Source: Lingula anatina
Taxonomy: Eukaryota > Brachiopoda > Lingulata > Lingulida > Lingulidae
Direction of reading: 5' to 3'
Assembly: GCF_001039355.2 (NCBI RefSeq)
Contig: NW_019773903.1
Location: 92,764 to 156,763, forward strand
DNA: 64,000 nucleotides
In this document: positions 1 through 51,227 of the stretch, piece by piece
Position numbering within the stretch: position 1 is the stretch's first letter
Layout of the letters: every line of letters starts with the position of its first letter
Position numbers and translations under genes: made by a program
The notes under the pieces: generated by a model
What the model was told of the DNA's origin: nothing
What the model saw: the letters and a program-made list of their open reading frames with translations, nothing else
The model's database searches: none

Positions 1-619
1 AAGAGGTCAGAATTGTTGATTAATGTAACATACATGTATCTGTAATAGATCTGTAACACTAACACCTAACGCATAACATACCGGGAATTCTGACCTCACC
101 CATTGTGACTGTTCAACGCATGGTATATGTAGTTTTACTGCTCTCATTGAATTTCGCTATAGTCAGGTTTGTTTGTTTTTAAGAGTATATATTCTTACTT
201 GTTTTTCTACCCATGTGAGTCTGTCACTTCCTTGTCACCAGATATGGTATTGTAACAACATACATGTATAAAAGATTAAAATGTTTATTACAGAATTAAA
301 AGTCCATGTCTCACATGCCACGTCGCATCCCCACTTCCCGCTTCACACTCATGACCTCTGATCTACATCACGTGACTTATTACCTCATTACTTCACACTA
401 AAGACATGTTAGTCTGTTACTCAATAGTCAAACACCTGACCACACACCTCTCAATTCATATACAGTACTTGAAACCCGACTATTTTTTTTTTTTAGAATG
501 TATTTTGACCTAGGCGTATATTTGGATCTGAATTATCCAGGCTATTTGAATCAATACGGTGACGTTTGGGTGGGTTTTATAGGAAAACTATGACATAAAG
601 TGCAACTTTCATGTTTCAG
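1..619 (+). other. Intron upstream of the first visible gene 1 exon
   Basis: No coding signal is seen. The last ~40 bases before the acceptor at 618-619 resemble the corresponding stretch before the gene 2 acceptor at 62715-62716, so this is the paralogous intron. By analogy with gene 2, an NHL-propeller exon is expected upstream of the window. Confidence 0.65.
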
Positions 620-40001
<39,382 letters not shown>

Positions 40002-40344
40002 AACTACATGTGTATGACAGTGTCTGCCAAGATGTTGATACTCTTGGGTCACTGTTGACTAAGAACCTATGGTGTATTACCATAGATATTGACATCAGAT
40101 AGATAAACTGACTCTTATATATTGATTTTGAACAAGCCTGCTGAAAAGCTACATAGTACCTTAGGCAGACATCCATATGTACCGTTAGGCATCAAATGTG
40201 ACCCCAACTTTTAAGCAAAACCCAGTGACCCATGAGACCTATTAGGGGACTTCAATGTTGACTTGTCTTACATTAGAGCTCCTTTGTTTGTGTTTCTTTA
40301 CAATACCACCAACAGATTACTGTTTCTCCAAATGCATATACTGG

Positions 40345-40688
40345 TACAAGGTGTAAAACCAGTAGAAACAGGTACAATGTACACCTATTACAGTGTCATG
40401 ATCCTGTATATGTTATTATACCCATCTATGTACAAGGTGTAAAACTAGTAGAAACAGGTACACTGTGCACCTATTACAGTGCCATGATCCTGTATATGTT
40501 ATTATACCCATCTATGTACAAGGTGTAAAACCAGTAGAAACAGGTACACTGTGCACCTATTACAGTGTCATGATCCTGTATATATTATTATACCCATCTA
40601 TGTACAAGGTGTAAAACCAGTAGAAACAGGTACACTGTGCACCTATTACAGCGCTATGACCCTGTATATGCTATTATTCCCATCTATG
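40345..40688 (+). repeat. 86-bp tandem repeat, four copies
   Basis: TACAAGGTGTAAAACCAGTA recurs at 40345, 40431, 40517 and 40603, an exact 86-bp period, with few substitutions (AGTGTCATGATCCTG versus AGCGCTATGACCCTG in the last copy). Confidence 0.93.
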
Positions 40689-40849
40689 CAAACTAACTTA
40701 TAAACTAGCTCTTGTGTTATCTCCCACATACAAAAATGGATATTTGTAAAAAAAAAAAGCACTGTATGTATGTAAAAAGTGTCCATATGTGTTTTATGTA
40801 CATGTAGATGTATCCTTTGACAAAATCAACACCATGTAATTTATGTTAA

Positions 40850-41660
40850 TATATTTCCTCAATGATGGCAACAGCACAAATGCACATGGTAAGTTGTTTC
40901 AATACGTAACATGTGCTTAGATATCATACACTCAGTTTTGTCTCACACAGAGTATAGTTTGATAATTGTACATGTGTATGCATATAAGTCCATTAATTGT
41001 TTTGATATTATTCAAGGTGGATGTTTTTCTATGTAGCATTGTATTAAATTATATTTACAAGACCACTGTATATATGTTGAATAATGAAAACACCACAGAT
41101 ATTTATCTTTGCAGAAAGTTTCAATATGTTACATGTAAGATACGATATACTTTGTTCTCTTTCACAGAGTATAGCTTGAAGATATCGTGGCTTGATGTGT
41201 ATGTATGTATATAAATCCATCAGTTAGTTTTCTAGTGGATGTTTGAATATTTAACATTGTGTTAAAGTGATTTTTAAACCACTGTATATAAATAGAAATT
41301 TTAAATATTTAAATTCAGTAAATGTATTCCCTCAACAATATGAACACCATGTACTTTACCAGTATATAAATATATTTTCCCAAAGATGTCAACAACTTGG
41401 AAAAATGTTCCAATATTTAACATATTGAATATTTTTGATCTATATATATATATATATATAAGTTCATTAATTAGAATTAGATTATTCATGGCTTTTATCA
41501 AATTGGCATAAATATCTATATGGAAAGAAGGTTACTATCTAGCACGAAAATATATTATGTAATCACTTTTCACTTATGGCGAACTTAAATTGACAATTTT
41601 TTTTAGTTTAATATCTATTATCCTAGTGTGTATATCAGTTCATCAATCAGTTTTAGATGA
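40850..41660 (+). repeat. Degenerate ~200-250-bp tandem repeat
   Basis: Recurring order: TTTCCTCAA-TGA-GGCAACA, GTTTCAATATGTAACATGT, CACAGAGTATAG-TTGA, TGTATGTATATAAGTCCATC, AGTTAG-TTT, GATGTTT-TAT, AACATTGTGTTAAA, CCACTGTATATA. Three to four decayed copies begin near 40850, 41070, 41310 and possibly 41540. Confidence 0.65.
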
Positions 41661-41700
41661 TGTGTGGCTTTTGCAAAAATACCTCAGTGTGGTCCTTGAA

Positions 41701-41706
41701 AATAAA
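41701..41706 (+). terminator. Candidate poly(A) signal AATAAA for gene 1
   Basis: Exact AATAAA, followed by a T-rich stretch within 30 bp. Plausible only; no transcript data. Confidence 0.4.
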
Positions 41707-41969
41707 CTCATTTCCAGTTTGAGTTTTCCTACTGATCTCTAAAATATAGGCGTTTATGTCACCTTTCTTTTATAACACTATAAAAACAAGACTAATTTTT
41801 CTTAAAAGAAATGGAGGGACCCAGTGTTGGCAAATTCTACAAAATGTAACAGACATTTTATAGGTCAAAGGTCAAATTGAAGGTCACGGTAAGATTGCCA
41901 ATATGCGAAGTCCTATCAAAGTTCAATAGTAAACTATCGGCATATGGTCATCCCCAGAAATGCACTGCA

Positions 41970-41999
41970 TGACGTCACGCTTAGCCTACTGCGCATGCG
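41970..41999. promoter_or_regulatory. CRE plus NRF1-like site cluster
   Basis: Full palindromic CRE TGACGTCA at 41970-41977 and an NRF1-type TGCGCATGCG at 41990-41999, 12 bp apart, in a locally GC-richer patch. The same pair occurs before gene 2 (58169-58191). No gene start is seen directly downstream here. Confidence 0.5.
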
Positions 42000-44790
42000 T
42001 GCACTTTTAATGAGTTGCTAGATTGCCATAGGAAAATGAATGGGTTCGCGATTCGTGGGTAATTCGTGATAATTGACAAACTAACGGCATGATACCGATA
42101 GACAGCAGCGCTGTACTATGCTTCAAGCAACTCCTGACCAAATATTGCTAGGGTTTTTAAAAAAATTCTGTTGTACACACGTTCTAAGAAGTTTGCCGTG
42201 TATTGCCTAGCCTACCCTCAGCAAAACGCAGATATTTTCAGAAATAGTGATTTTTGACGGTGGATTTACTCAGAAACAAAGGCAAACTCATTCGTTGCCG
42301 ATAGCACCAGCAGATATCAGCACCATGCAGAGTCTAATTAAAAAAATTCGTGGTAATTGAAGAACTTTTACCACTGTACAATGGGGTCCAAAAAAGCACT
42401 TGGCACAAATGTGAAACTGCCCAGTGCAAGGTCAAGAATTCAATCAGTATTTTCAATCATATTATCAGATTCTACATAAATTGACTGACAATATCACTAC
42501 TCAGTATTTATCTAATCTCTTAATCCAAAATTCCTATCATCATTTAATAATAATGCAAAATTCTTCTTTCAGATTGCTATTTATTTTAAATTTTAATGTT
42601 GCAACTGTTCTAAAGTAATCTTGTAGTAAAGGAAAAATGCAAATAAGAAGTGGAAGACCAATTTTACCCACATTATTCAATTATTTGAATAAAAAAAGAA
42701 TAAGATCACGATTTAACAAATTAAAATAATCTTTCATGAACTTTTTCATGAATAACATATTAAACAAAATTAAAGTTATAAATTAGTGGTAATTGCTTAT
42801 TCTGGAATATATGACCTCTTCACATCATCAGTACCTGACTTGGTACAGTATAGTTACTACTTGGATACAGAGTTAGATTTAATAATGTAACAATAAGAAC
42901 AATACATATTACAATAAACTTCTCTGCACATGTCAGCCGCTTGTTACCATGAACTAACACTACTTGACAATGGGCTGAGCACTTATCACAGAGTCTGTGT
43001 GCAATGCCATTGTTGTGCTGTGATTGGCTTGTTGAGTCACGTGAAGCCCTACTATAGCGCCCTCGCGTATCGCGTGAATGCTGCGCATTTCTGGCCATGG
43101 CAAACATATATCAACATTTGATGGTGCTGTGTTGGGGAACGCAAATGAAAACTGGTTTTATAAATTGCTGGTGAACATTTATATTGTTTCCCATGTTTTC
43201 ATAACGACACGATCTCATTAGTAGGATAGTTAGCTTCAATATTGAGAATAATGTTTAGTGAACATCATTTTGTCGTCTTAAGATATCAGCCACTAAAATT
43301 TATAACACACTTCAGTAAAACTTTAAAGTCAAAACGTAAAAGCGCTAAAACGTATTGTATTATTCGCGTTCAAGGTCACTTGACTAATCTATAACTGAGG
43401 ATACAACATTCTAATAGAGTAGTGCTTTACCTTCCGGATAATCTCTTATTGATGAATAAAATATACTTTGATAATTTGGAGAGTGTAACTGTATTTTCTA
43501 AAGAAAAGAGGTAATGGAGTTATAAGGTATTTTGTCTGTCAATGAAACGTTCACATAAGTAAATAGATCGTTGCATTTTAAAGTAACTGCATTCCATTAT
43601 ATAATGAAACTCATCTCCCACCCGGTTGTTATCATTGAGGCTACATTTTCTTTCTGATCTTGGTGCCACCTACCTACTTCTGTGGGGAGTTTGTGGTTTG
43701 GACATATGGATCTACCAAATTTTTAATTTTTAATGATATTACTATGTAAGGAAGAATATGGGTATCCTTGTTTACAAATAATGTGGGAATTAAGGCCTAG
43801 AAGATACATAACATTTTAGAACCATTCTTGTTGGAATTGGTCCAGCATTGTTGTAGGACATGCAGGCCGTTGATTCGGCGAGTAATTACCTACCCACATA
43901 TTTTCTATGTGGTTAAAATATGGCGATTTTAAAAACCAAGGTTCTGTAAGATATCTGCTATTTAAAGTGCTCTCAGTAAAGAAAGCCAAGAGGGTTTAGT
44001 GTTCTATCCAGAAACGGTCAGGGTCCCCAATTAATTACAGAAACAAGCGACGCTGTTTTGCTGTTTACAGTGGCTTCCTCAGAGTTAGTGTGGTATTCTA
44101 ACCTGCCGAAACCAGCCTTAAAACGCCTTCTGGTGGCAATTTGCACCTCATTCTGAACAGACTGGGTGGTTTTTGTTTAGTTGTAGCAGCATATCCGATA
44201 GGACAGCGAGTCCTTTACACTGGTGGTAAGATTTCGATACATTGAGCGTGGCCTCTGTGTAGGTACATCAGTCTGATCATAACTCTATAAAACTGTGTGG
44301 ATCATTTCGTTTGGCAATGTCTGTCTATTTCGCGCCATTCTGGCACAGATTATCAATTTTATAAAACACCGTTTAATACATTTTGCACACTGCAAAACTG
44401 GCCGCTTGCATGTAAATTTTCAAATTCTTCTATGCAGTAGTTGACAACATATGGATATCTTCTATGAGATCTGAGGTTTATGAAAAAAGTGTGCATTTTA
44501 CCTAGGCATACCTTTGAAACTGAAATATTCCATATTAAATATCAAGCCTCACATGTATAGACAGCCACTGTCTCTATAATTCAATCCCATAATTGATGGA
44601 AATGTAGTGGCGCGGTAAAATAGTTTGTGTTTGGTGTTAATGAATTCACGATATTCATCTTGCATCCATATATTTAAAGAACAAAGCTGAAGGAGAGGTC
44701 CTTTCTGCATCTGGTTATGTAAATTGAAACTAAACAAAGGACAAAATAAAACCAACATACTCATTCAAAAGCCAATACAATGGATCGCCT
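42000..44790. other. Intergenic DNA between gene 1 and the LamG gene
   Basis: AT-rich apart from 43000-43090 (CACGTG E-box and CG-rich words). Contains block B inverted at 44035-44450; no supported coding exon. Confidence 0.55.
44035..44450 (-). repeat. Dispersed repeat block B, copy 2
   Basis: Reverse complement of 7880-8335; includes CACTGTAAACAGC and CAACTAAACAAAAACCACCC when read on the minus strand. Confidence 0.78.
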
Positions 44791-44798
44791 GCTCAGAA

Positions 44799-44804
44799 TT
44801 TATT
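44799..44804 (-). terminator. Candidate poly(A) signal for the TSP1-LamG gene
   Basis: AATAAA on the minus strand about 300 bp after the stop codon at 45101-45103. Confidence 0.4.
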
Positions 44805-45100
44805 TAATTCAATGATCAGTCAGCTAAGACTACAGATATTTCTAAAAATTAGATATGAAGAATTAAAAATGGAACAGAACACTTTAAATACAATACCAAT
44901 ATGTCTACCTACCCTCTTTTTGAATATTGTTCACCACACTGCAATTATTCCAAAATTTGTTTAATATGCATAAGAAAGAAAACACTAACAAATTTCATTC
45001 TTCATAGACTACAACTTCTTTATCGTGATTCAAGATAAGATTTCAGCTTAAAAAGAAATAATAATAATATTTCAGGATTAAGTTGAAACAGTTCCGTGAA

Positions 45101-45681
45101 CTAACCACGACAGGGCACAGGATTATCGCAAGCGCGCATGGTCTCCTGAATCTGCTCTGCGGTGAGTACCTCACCAAACCACTGCACGCACTTCATGGCT
45201 CCCTTGAAGTAGCGGCCGTCCTTAGCAGATATGTGACGTGCGCCAATACGTACAGAGCCGCTAGTAGTATGGATGTGTTGGCCGACATTTGACTCCCCCA
45301 ATTCAACGCCGTTCTTGTATATATGGTACAGCCCGGTGGTGTAGTCGTAGGAAACAGCGGCATGAACCCAAGTGGAGCCTGAGAATACCGGACGTGAATA
45401 GTAGCCGAGGAACTTATACGGCTGTGCGATCATCAAACGGACAAACAGATTATTTGATCCCGTAAACCATACATGAGTGCCGTACTTGCTGAAGAGACCA
45501 TTCTCTTCAATTTGGAAATTAAACAGGGGCCCATTATACTTCGCATCTTCAGCGAAGATTCTCACAAAGGCGACGTACGTAAACGAGAGAGTCTCCAATG
45601 TGGCACCTTCATTCGGAATTGTAAGAAAAGAAGTAGCCGTTCCCGCAAATTTTGCAGAGCTATATGCGTCATCGTAGCTTT
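45101..45681 (-). CDS. LamG-like terminal exon
   Basis: 581 nt, enters at phase 1 after TTTTTTAG, ends TAG at 45101-45103. Encodes most of the jellyroll: SFLTIPNEGATLETLSFTYV, FSKYGTHVWFTGSNN, STWVHAAVSYDYTTG and a C-terminal RACDNPVPCRG with two Cys. Confidence 0.88.
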
Positions 45682-48611
45682 CTAAAAAATGAAATATGTA
45701 AAACCTGCTTAGTCGACTATTGTACATATGTGTCGGTTAATCAACCAGTCTATTAATATCAACTAAATGTTTATTTCTGTTTCCTGACGTTACAAGAAGT
45801 GTAACTAAATCCCGGGTTTCTATGAAGCTTGTATTTGAAAATTAACTGTAGCAACATTTTGAAACACGTATTTAAACTTAAAAGCGAGCTGATTAGATTT
45901 CGGGCCACCTTTTAAAATAGGCAGTATTCCAAATGCATGTAACTGACAACTACAAAGCAATTGCATTTTTGTTTGAAATGGACTTGTTTTTCATTGGAAT
46001 GTGAGCATCATATACTGCCTTTAAGACACCTGTACTATGAATAGGTCATGATACATGTAAATTTATTCAAAAGTAAAACAAATGTTAAAAAGTATTATGT
46101 CCAACGCCATTCTACCTAGTCACCTTGTGCGTGGCTGCATAATAAGCAGTTCTCCACGCCCAAAGTACACCCGATTAATGAAAATTATTTCGTAACTTTT
46201 TCTGGCTCTTACCACGATTAAATGATACACCTTGGACATCAGCGTTGTTGCCATGACGACTACAATCCCGTCCCTCAGTGTTGATTTGCAGCGGCCAGAA
46301 CCCAAGAGGTTCCGGCACTCTTGCTGGAATAAAGATGCACCGTTTCAATATAAAGAAATAATTACTTTTTAAAATAGAAAAATCAAAAATTGCTCCGTAG
46401 GCCCCTTTCAAAGCGCACACCAAGATCGTTGGGGGAGGAGGGGGGAAGTAAATTTTTTTTCGTGATAAAATACATTATAGAACTATAGAGTTTGGCTAAA
46501 GTATACAATAGAGCTCAGAAAGAACGTTCGAGATTGTTATTTGTTTATTACCTCTTGTTACGAAAACTGTCTATCTTACTATCTAGCTAACAGCGATAAT
46601 TATGGGGTATTAGAGCTGACACCTCTGAAGTCACAGTCTGTGATGAATCACCAAACTATTGCCTGTTGATAACAAAGTGAGCAAAAAAGCATTGGGTTCA
46701 AGTAACACAAACCATTCATAAAAGAGGGGCGGTGTTATAAAAATTAACCAGTTATTTTGTTAAAAAGTGTCACTTTTGGTAACGTCCCATTCGTCATAAT
46801 TGTGTTAACCGCCGTTTTTGGTGGTAAAATAGAGTTTATTATATTTCCATGAGTTGTTTACAATGTATTTATGGTAAAATACGGATATCTCATGAAAAGT
46901 TGTTATCCCTTTAAGACTGAGTTCCCACAATATCAATATGCTACGCATGTATATACAGCGTGTCTAAATGTGTCTCTTTCGTAATTCTACAAGATAGAAT
47001 ACATTTCATTTGTCACTGGACAAAATATCAACGGAAATGTCTGAAACGAAATTACACTTTTATTGACAGCAATGCTGGTGAAACTAACTGGCAGAGACAG
47101 AACATGTCATAAAACTTCTATAAGAAATCATATACAGGTCAGCTTTGAATGCAGGGACATATGCCTTAACTATTTTAGAGTTTTTGTTTCAGAATATATA
47201 GCTTTGCTCATTCATTTAAATAATTTTGACTAGGAAAACTAGGAAAATGTACATGGTTGAAAGTACATTAAAAACGGGATCTCATGCGTTTTAAAGAATG
47301 CTTTTCTGTATTCTGTGGCTACATGTATTTTGAAGTGTGTGTTTGGAGATATGTTATCACCCACTCTCAATTTAACTTAAAGTCAAGAAATACTTCTCAT
47401 GTTACACTTATCTAACCATGCATGATGTTTGGTTACTTTAACTTGGCTACAATAAAAAAAGCACTTTTAGAGACCTTAAAATCGTGATGTCCATATTGAT
47501 GTGAGAATTTTTAGAGCTTAATTTTAACTCATTTCTTTCAAGCCACCTACCCCTTACATCTACAAACACCCACAAAAAAAAAAAAGAGTTTTCCCCAGCT
47601 TTCGGTTAGTCAAGAATAGCCGCATTTAGGCTTATTAACACTTTGACAAAGTTTTCCACCAAACTTCTTTTCATCAAGAGAAATACGATGTACTGAAGTT
47701 GGAAAAAGGAAGCATTATATACAACAATATGTTGGTCCAATCAATCACAAGGGCGGATCCAGAATTATTTAAAGGTGGGTCCGCGGGGTTCGGGGCCCGA
47801 TGAAGGTCCCCGAGAAATTTTGGTATTTTAGAGGGCGAATTCTGCCATTTTATACTGTTTAGAACTATGATTCAGTTAGTCAAAATTCTAATTTCAAGAG
47901 GGAACCATTGGTGTGTTGTTTTTTCAAAAATCAAATAGGAGGTCAGGACCCCCTGACCCCCCCCCCCTTTATCCGTCACTGAATCCATAATTTCTACATA
48001 TTCTGGGAGATATTTATATCATCATGTTTTATATCTGCCATGCAGTGAATTAAGTACAAACATCAGTTAAACAAGGCTTTAAAGTCTCGTCTGACTTTTG
48101 CTTGTTGTTGAAATTTGTATTATTACAATTGAAACATAAAATGATTGTGGTGACACAATATATTAAATGTATTAAAACAGCAATATATTTAAATATATAT
48201 TTAAAACATTCAGTCAGAATAGATACGGGCTGTCACTTTTCCGACAAACAGTTCTTCCAATACATGTTCTTCTAATGACTATACCCCCAGTTCAAAACCG
48301 ATTCATGTACTAAGTACTGACTCCCACCTTACTTAACAACCATGCTAATTCAAGAGTTTGAAGACAACTTACCACAAGCTTGAGGGTTGCACACCCGCGT
48401 GACGATGCTGGTGTCACTACATCTTCTAGTCTGCAGTCCACCACCACAAGAAGCGGTGCAGGCGCTCCAATCAGATTCACATTGACAGGCACATGACTAC
48501 AAATGAAAGACACTTGGTTATTCGATGAAAATACTATGTTGATGTACTTTCATTTATAAACCATGTAGGTACACAGACATACATGATACATACACATATA
48601 CAGACAGACAT

Positions 48612-48653
<42 letters not shown>

Positions 48654-50518
48654 ACTGATATATCTATTTACTGATCTATTCAAATATATATAATCTCACT
48701 CTAGTCCATCATTGCTAAACAGATGCATTTGCCTTTCAAACTGTANNNNNNNNNNNNNNNNNNNNNNNNNNNNNNNNNNNNNNNNNNNNNNNNNNNNNNN
48801 NNNNNNNNNNNNNNNNNNNNNNNNNNNNNNNNNNNNNNNNNNNNNNNNNNNNNNNNNNNNNNNNNNNNNNNNNNNNNNNNNNNNNNNNNNNNNNNNNNNN
48901 NNNNNNNNNNNNNNNNNNNNNNNNNNNNNNNNNNNNNNNNNNNNNNNNNNNNNNNNNNNNNNNNNNNNNNNNNNNNNNNNNNNNNNNNNNNNNNNNNNNN
49001 NNNNNNNNNNNNNNNNNNNNNNNNNNNNNNNNNNNNNNNNNNNNNNNNNNNNNNNNNNNNNNNNNNNNNNNNNNNNNNNNNNNNNNNNNNNNNNNNNNNN
49101 NNNNNNNNNNNNNNNNNNNNNNNNNNNNNNNNNNNNNNNNNNNNNNNNNNNNNNNNNNNNNNNNNNNNNNNNNNNNNNNNNNNNNNNNNNNNNNNNNNNN
49201 NNNNNNNNNNNNNNNNNNNNNNNNNNNNNNNNNNNNNNNNNNNNNNNNNNNNNNNNNNNNNNNNNNNNNNNNNNNNNNNNNNTTGACAAAGTTTTCCACC
49301 AAACTTCTTTTCATCAAGAGAAATACAATGTACTGAAGTTGGAAAAAGGAAGCATTATATACAACAATATGTTGGTCCAATCAATCACAAGGGCGGATCC
49401 AGAATTATTTAAAGGTCGTTCCGCGGGGTTCGGGGCCCCGAGAAATTTTGGTATTTTAGAGGGCGAACGGTGCCATTTTATACTGTTTAGAACTGTGATT
49501 CAGCTAGTCAAAATTCTAATTTCAAGAGGGGACCATTGGTGTGTTGTTGTTTTTTTTTCAAAAATCAAATAGGAGGTCAGGACCCCCTGAACCCCCCCCC
49601 CCCTTATCCGTCACTGAATCCGTAATTTCTACATATTCTTGGAGATATTCATATCATCATGTTTTTTATCTGCCATGCAGTGAATTAAGTACAAACATCA
49701 GTTAAACAAGGCTTTAAAGTCTCGTCTGACTTTTGCTTGTTGTTGAAATTTGTATTATTACGATTGAAACATAAAATGATTGTGGTGACACAATATATTA
49801 AATGTAGTAAAACAGCAATATATTTAAATATATATTTAAAACATTCAGTCAGAATAGATACGGGCTGTCACTTTTCCGACAAACAGTTCTTCCAATACAT
49901 GTTCTTCTAATGACTATACCCCCAGTTCAAAACCGATTCATGTACTAAGTACTGACTCCCACCTTACTTAACAACCATGCTAATTCAAGAGTTTGAAGAC
50001 AACTTACCACAAGCTTGAGGGTTGCACACCCGCGTGACGATGCTTGAGTCACTACAGCTTCTAGTCTGCAGTCCACCACCACAAGAAGCGGTGCAGGCGC
50101 TCCAATCAGATTCACATTGACAGTCACATGACTACAAATGAAAGACACTTGGTTATTCGATGAAAATACTATGTTGATGTACTTTCATTTATAAACCATG
50201 TAGGTACACAGACATACATGATACATACACATATACAGACAGACATAAACACACACACACGTACTGATATATCTATTTACTGATCTATTCAAATATATAT
50301 AATCTCACTCTAGTCCATCATTGCTAAACAGATGCATTTGCCTTTCAAACTGTATTTAAATTATTCACCCATTGCCCACCTGATCTCCAGCACAGAAGAC
50401 AGCCATTGTAAGCAGAAAATACCATGATCAATATCTGGTAAACATTACCCACCTGATCTCCAGTACAGAAGACAGCCATTGTAAGCAGAAAACACCATGA
50501 CCAATATCTGGTAAACAT
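45101..50518 (-). CDS. Secreted TSP1 + LamG-like (jellyroll) protein, four coding exons
   Basis: Exons on the minus strand: 50453-50518 (signal peptide), 50008-50131 (TSP1), 46231-46323, 45101-45681. Phases fit (0, 1, 1) and the sum is 864 nt, 287 residues plus TAG. A 22-codon first exon gives MFTRYWSWCFLLTMAVFCTG, a good signal peptide. The TSP1 module has WSACTASCGGGLQTR and six or more Cys. The rest begins with GFWPLQINTEGRDCSRHGNN, a typical lead strand of concanavalin/LamG-like modules, and continues with FTYVAFVRIF, WVHAAVSYDYTTGLYHIYKN and SVRIGARHI. Such proteins are extracellular adhesion or lectin-like factors; substrate unknown. Two copies of the TSP1 exon (48373-48496 and 50008-50131) flank an assembly gap. 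They cannot be spliced together in frame, so only one is used. Confidence 0.83.
46231..46323 (-). CDS. Lead exon of the LamG-like domain
   Basis: 93 nt, phase 1 in and out. Acceptor TTATTCCAG, donor GTGTAT. Encodes ARVPEPLGFWPLQINTEGRD then CSRHGNNADVQ, the FWPL...D.S..GN pattern that opens many LamG-like modules. Confidence 0.82.
46795..46915 (+). repeat. Dispersed repeat block A, partial copy 3
   Basis: GGTGGTAAAATAGAGTTTAT and CATGAGTTGTTTACAATG through GTTATCCCTTTAA match the end of blocks at 2980-3350 and 36415-36760. Confidence 0.7.
47751..47986. mobile_element. hAT-like MITE (GGCGGATCCAG ends), copy 1
   Basis: Starts AAGGGCGGATCCAG and ends TTTATCCGTCACTG, imperfect inverted ends. 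Interior has TTATTTAAAGGTGGGTCCG and a C-run after GGTCAGGACCCCCTGA. Copies at 49391-49618 (allelic) and 62138-62398. Confidence 0.65.
48373..48496 (-). CDS. TSP1 exon, left copy (duplicate across the gap)
   Basis: 124 nt, phase 0 in and phase 1 out; acceptor TTTGTAG, donor GTAAGT. Encodes SCACQCESDWSACTASCGGG and on to VCNPQACG. It differs from the right copy at a few residues (CAC/CDC, RRC/RSC, T/S). The phases forbid joining both copies, so this is an allelic or artefactual duplicate rather than a second TSP1 module. Confidence 0.8.
48616..48651. repeat. (CA)n microsatellite
   Basis: About 18 CA units; the corresponding run at ~50249-50261 is only about six units. Confidence 0.95.
48746..49282. 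other. Assembly gap of 537 N
   Basis: Pure N run. The flanks are copies of each other, so the true gap is probably zero or negative. Open frames reported across it are meaningless. Confidence 0.98.
49283..50354. repeat. Right copy of the ~1.1 kb duplication abutting the gap
   Basis: Starts exactly at the end of the N run with TTGACAAAGTTTTCCACC, homologous to 47643, and runs collinearly to CTGTA at 50350-50354, the base at which the left contig stops. Confidence 0.93.
50008..50131 (-). CDS. TSP1 exon, right copy
   Basis: 124 nt, phase 0 in and phase 1 out. TSP1 hallmarks: W-S-A-C, C-G-G-G-L-Q-T-R, and paired Cys. It is the copy contiguous with the signal-peptide exon and is used in the gene model. 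Confidence 0.85.
50374..50446 (-). pseudogene. Decayed tandem copy of the signal-peptide exon
   Basis: A ~73-bp unit containing the signal-peptide exon and its donor is repeated immediately downstream (on the minus strand). In this copy the frame reads ATG, four codons, then TGA, so it is not usable as a first exon. Confidence 0.8.
50453..50518 (-). CDS. Signal-peptide exon of the TSP1-LamG gene
   Basis: ATG at 50516-50518; 22 codons, hydrophobic core WCFLLTMAVF, ending GDQ before GTGGGT (phase 0). Confidence 0.83.
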
Positions 50519-51095
50519 TGCCAGTGTCCTTTGATTGTGAAAAAATAATAAAAAAGACATTATATTAATTAAGCAAACTAATGTACGAAAATCTATTATT
50601 CAAACTTAAAATACGGACAGTTATCAATGTCAAACCTAACTACCGAAGTCCATAAAATGTGAATTCTTATCCTTACATTTGTTAAATTGTAAGTCATTAA
50701 CTTTTCAAGGCTTAAAAAGGGACAGTTATGAATATTAAACTTCACTTCCAAATTTTATGAAACTTGAAGAACAAAACGTAGATTTGAAATACAGGTACAT
50801 CCCTATAGTGTTTCATTACATTTGTTATTTCCATCTAAAGGTAAATGTCTCTGAATCGTGATAATTTGCATACCTGCTGAACAACTAAACGAAAACATGA
50901 AATAACGACATTAAGGTAAATTTATAATAATTTCGTCGCGTTTTTGTTTTTCATCCTTTCGACAGTTTGGCCACCTACACCTCGCCAGTAAATTCTGCGT
51001 GCTGAATTGAAAACAATTAATTGATCGGCAAACGAAAATGTGCAAACAATGAACTCATGAATGGCTTGAAGTAAGTACAGATATGCTTTACTCAC

Positions 51096-51200
51096 AGTAA
51101 GTGTCTTCTTTTGAACTTCAGCAATATTTCTTTTTGAATTCACTTTGTCAGCCTGCTGTGTTGCCTCTTCCTCCGTCTGTGCACAGAGCAACGTCTGGGA
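51096..51200 (-). other. Probable 5' untranslated exon of the TSP1-LamG gene
   Basis: About 30 bp downstream of a TATA box on the minus strand, with a good donor CTTACT|GTGAGT at 51094-51096. It would splice to the exon carrying the ATG at 50518. No coding role is claimed for the short frame in it. Confidence 0.45.
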
Positions 51201-51227
51201 ATGAGTCACGGACGATCTATGTATAAG

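Larger units (their letters stand above)
40002..41720 (+). other. Probable gene 1 3' untranslated region
   Basis: Follows the stop at 39999-40001. The first clear plus-strand AATAAA is at 41701-41706, about 1.7 kb downstream; an earlier cleavage site using a variant signal is possible. The region includes two tandem repeats described separately. Confidence 0.45.
47643..48745. repeat. Left copy of a ~1.1 kb duplication abutting the gap
   Basis: From TTGACAAAGTTTTCCACC to ...CTTTCAAACTGTA. Nearly identical to 49283-50354 and ends exactly where the N-run begins. The (CA) run is ~36 bp here and ~12 bp in the other copy, as for two alleles. Confidence 0.93.

Noticed and set aside
40345-40688. Regularly spaced repeat considered as a CRISPR array
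   Set aside because: There are no distinct spacers: the entire 86-bp unit is repeated, in a clearly animal genome.
48696-49572. Long open frames of 187-286 codons across the N run
   Set aside because: They consist almost entirely of unknown residues from the gap.
48373-50131. Two TSP1 domains in the secreted protein
   Set aside because: Both exons enter at phase 0 and leave at phase 1, so they cannot be joined in frame, and they lie in duplicated gap flanks.
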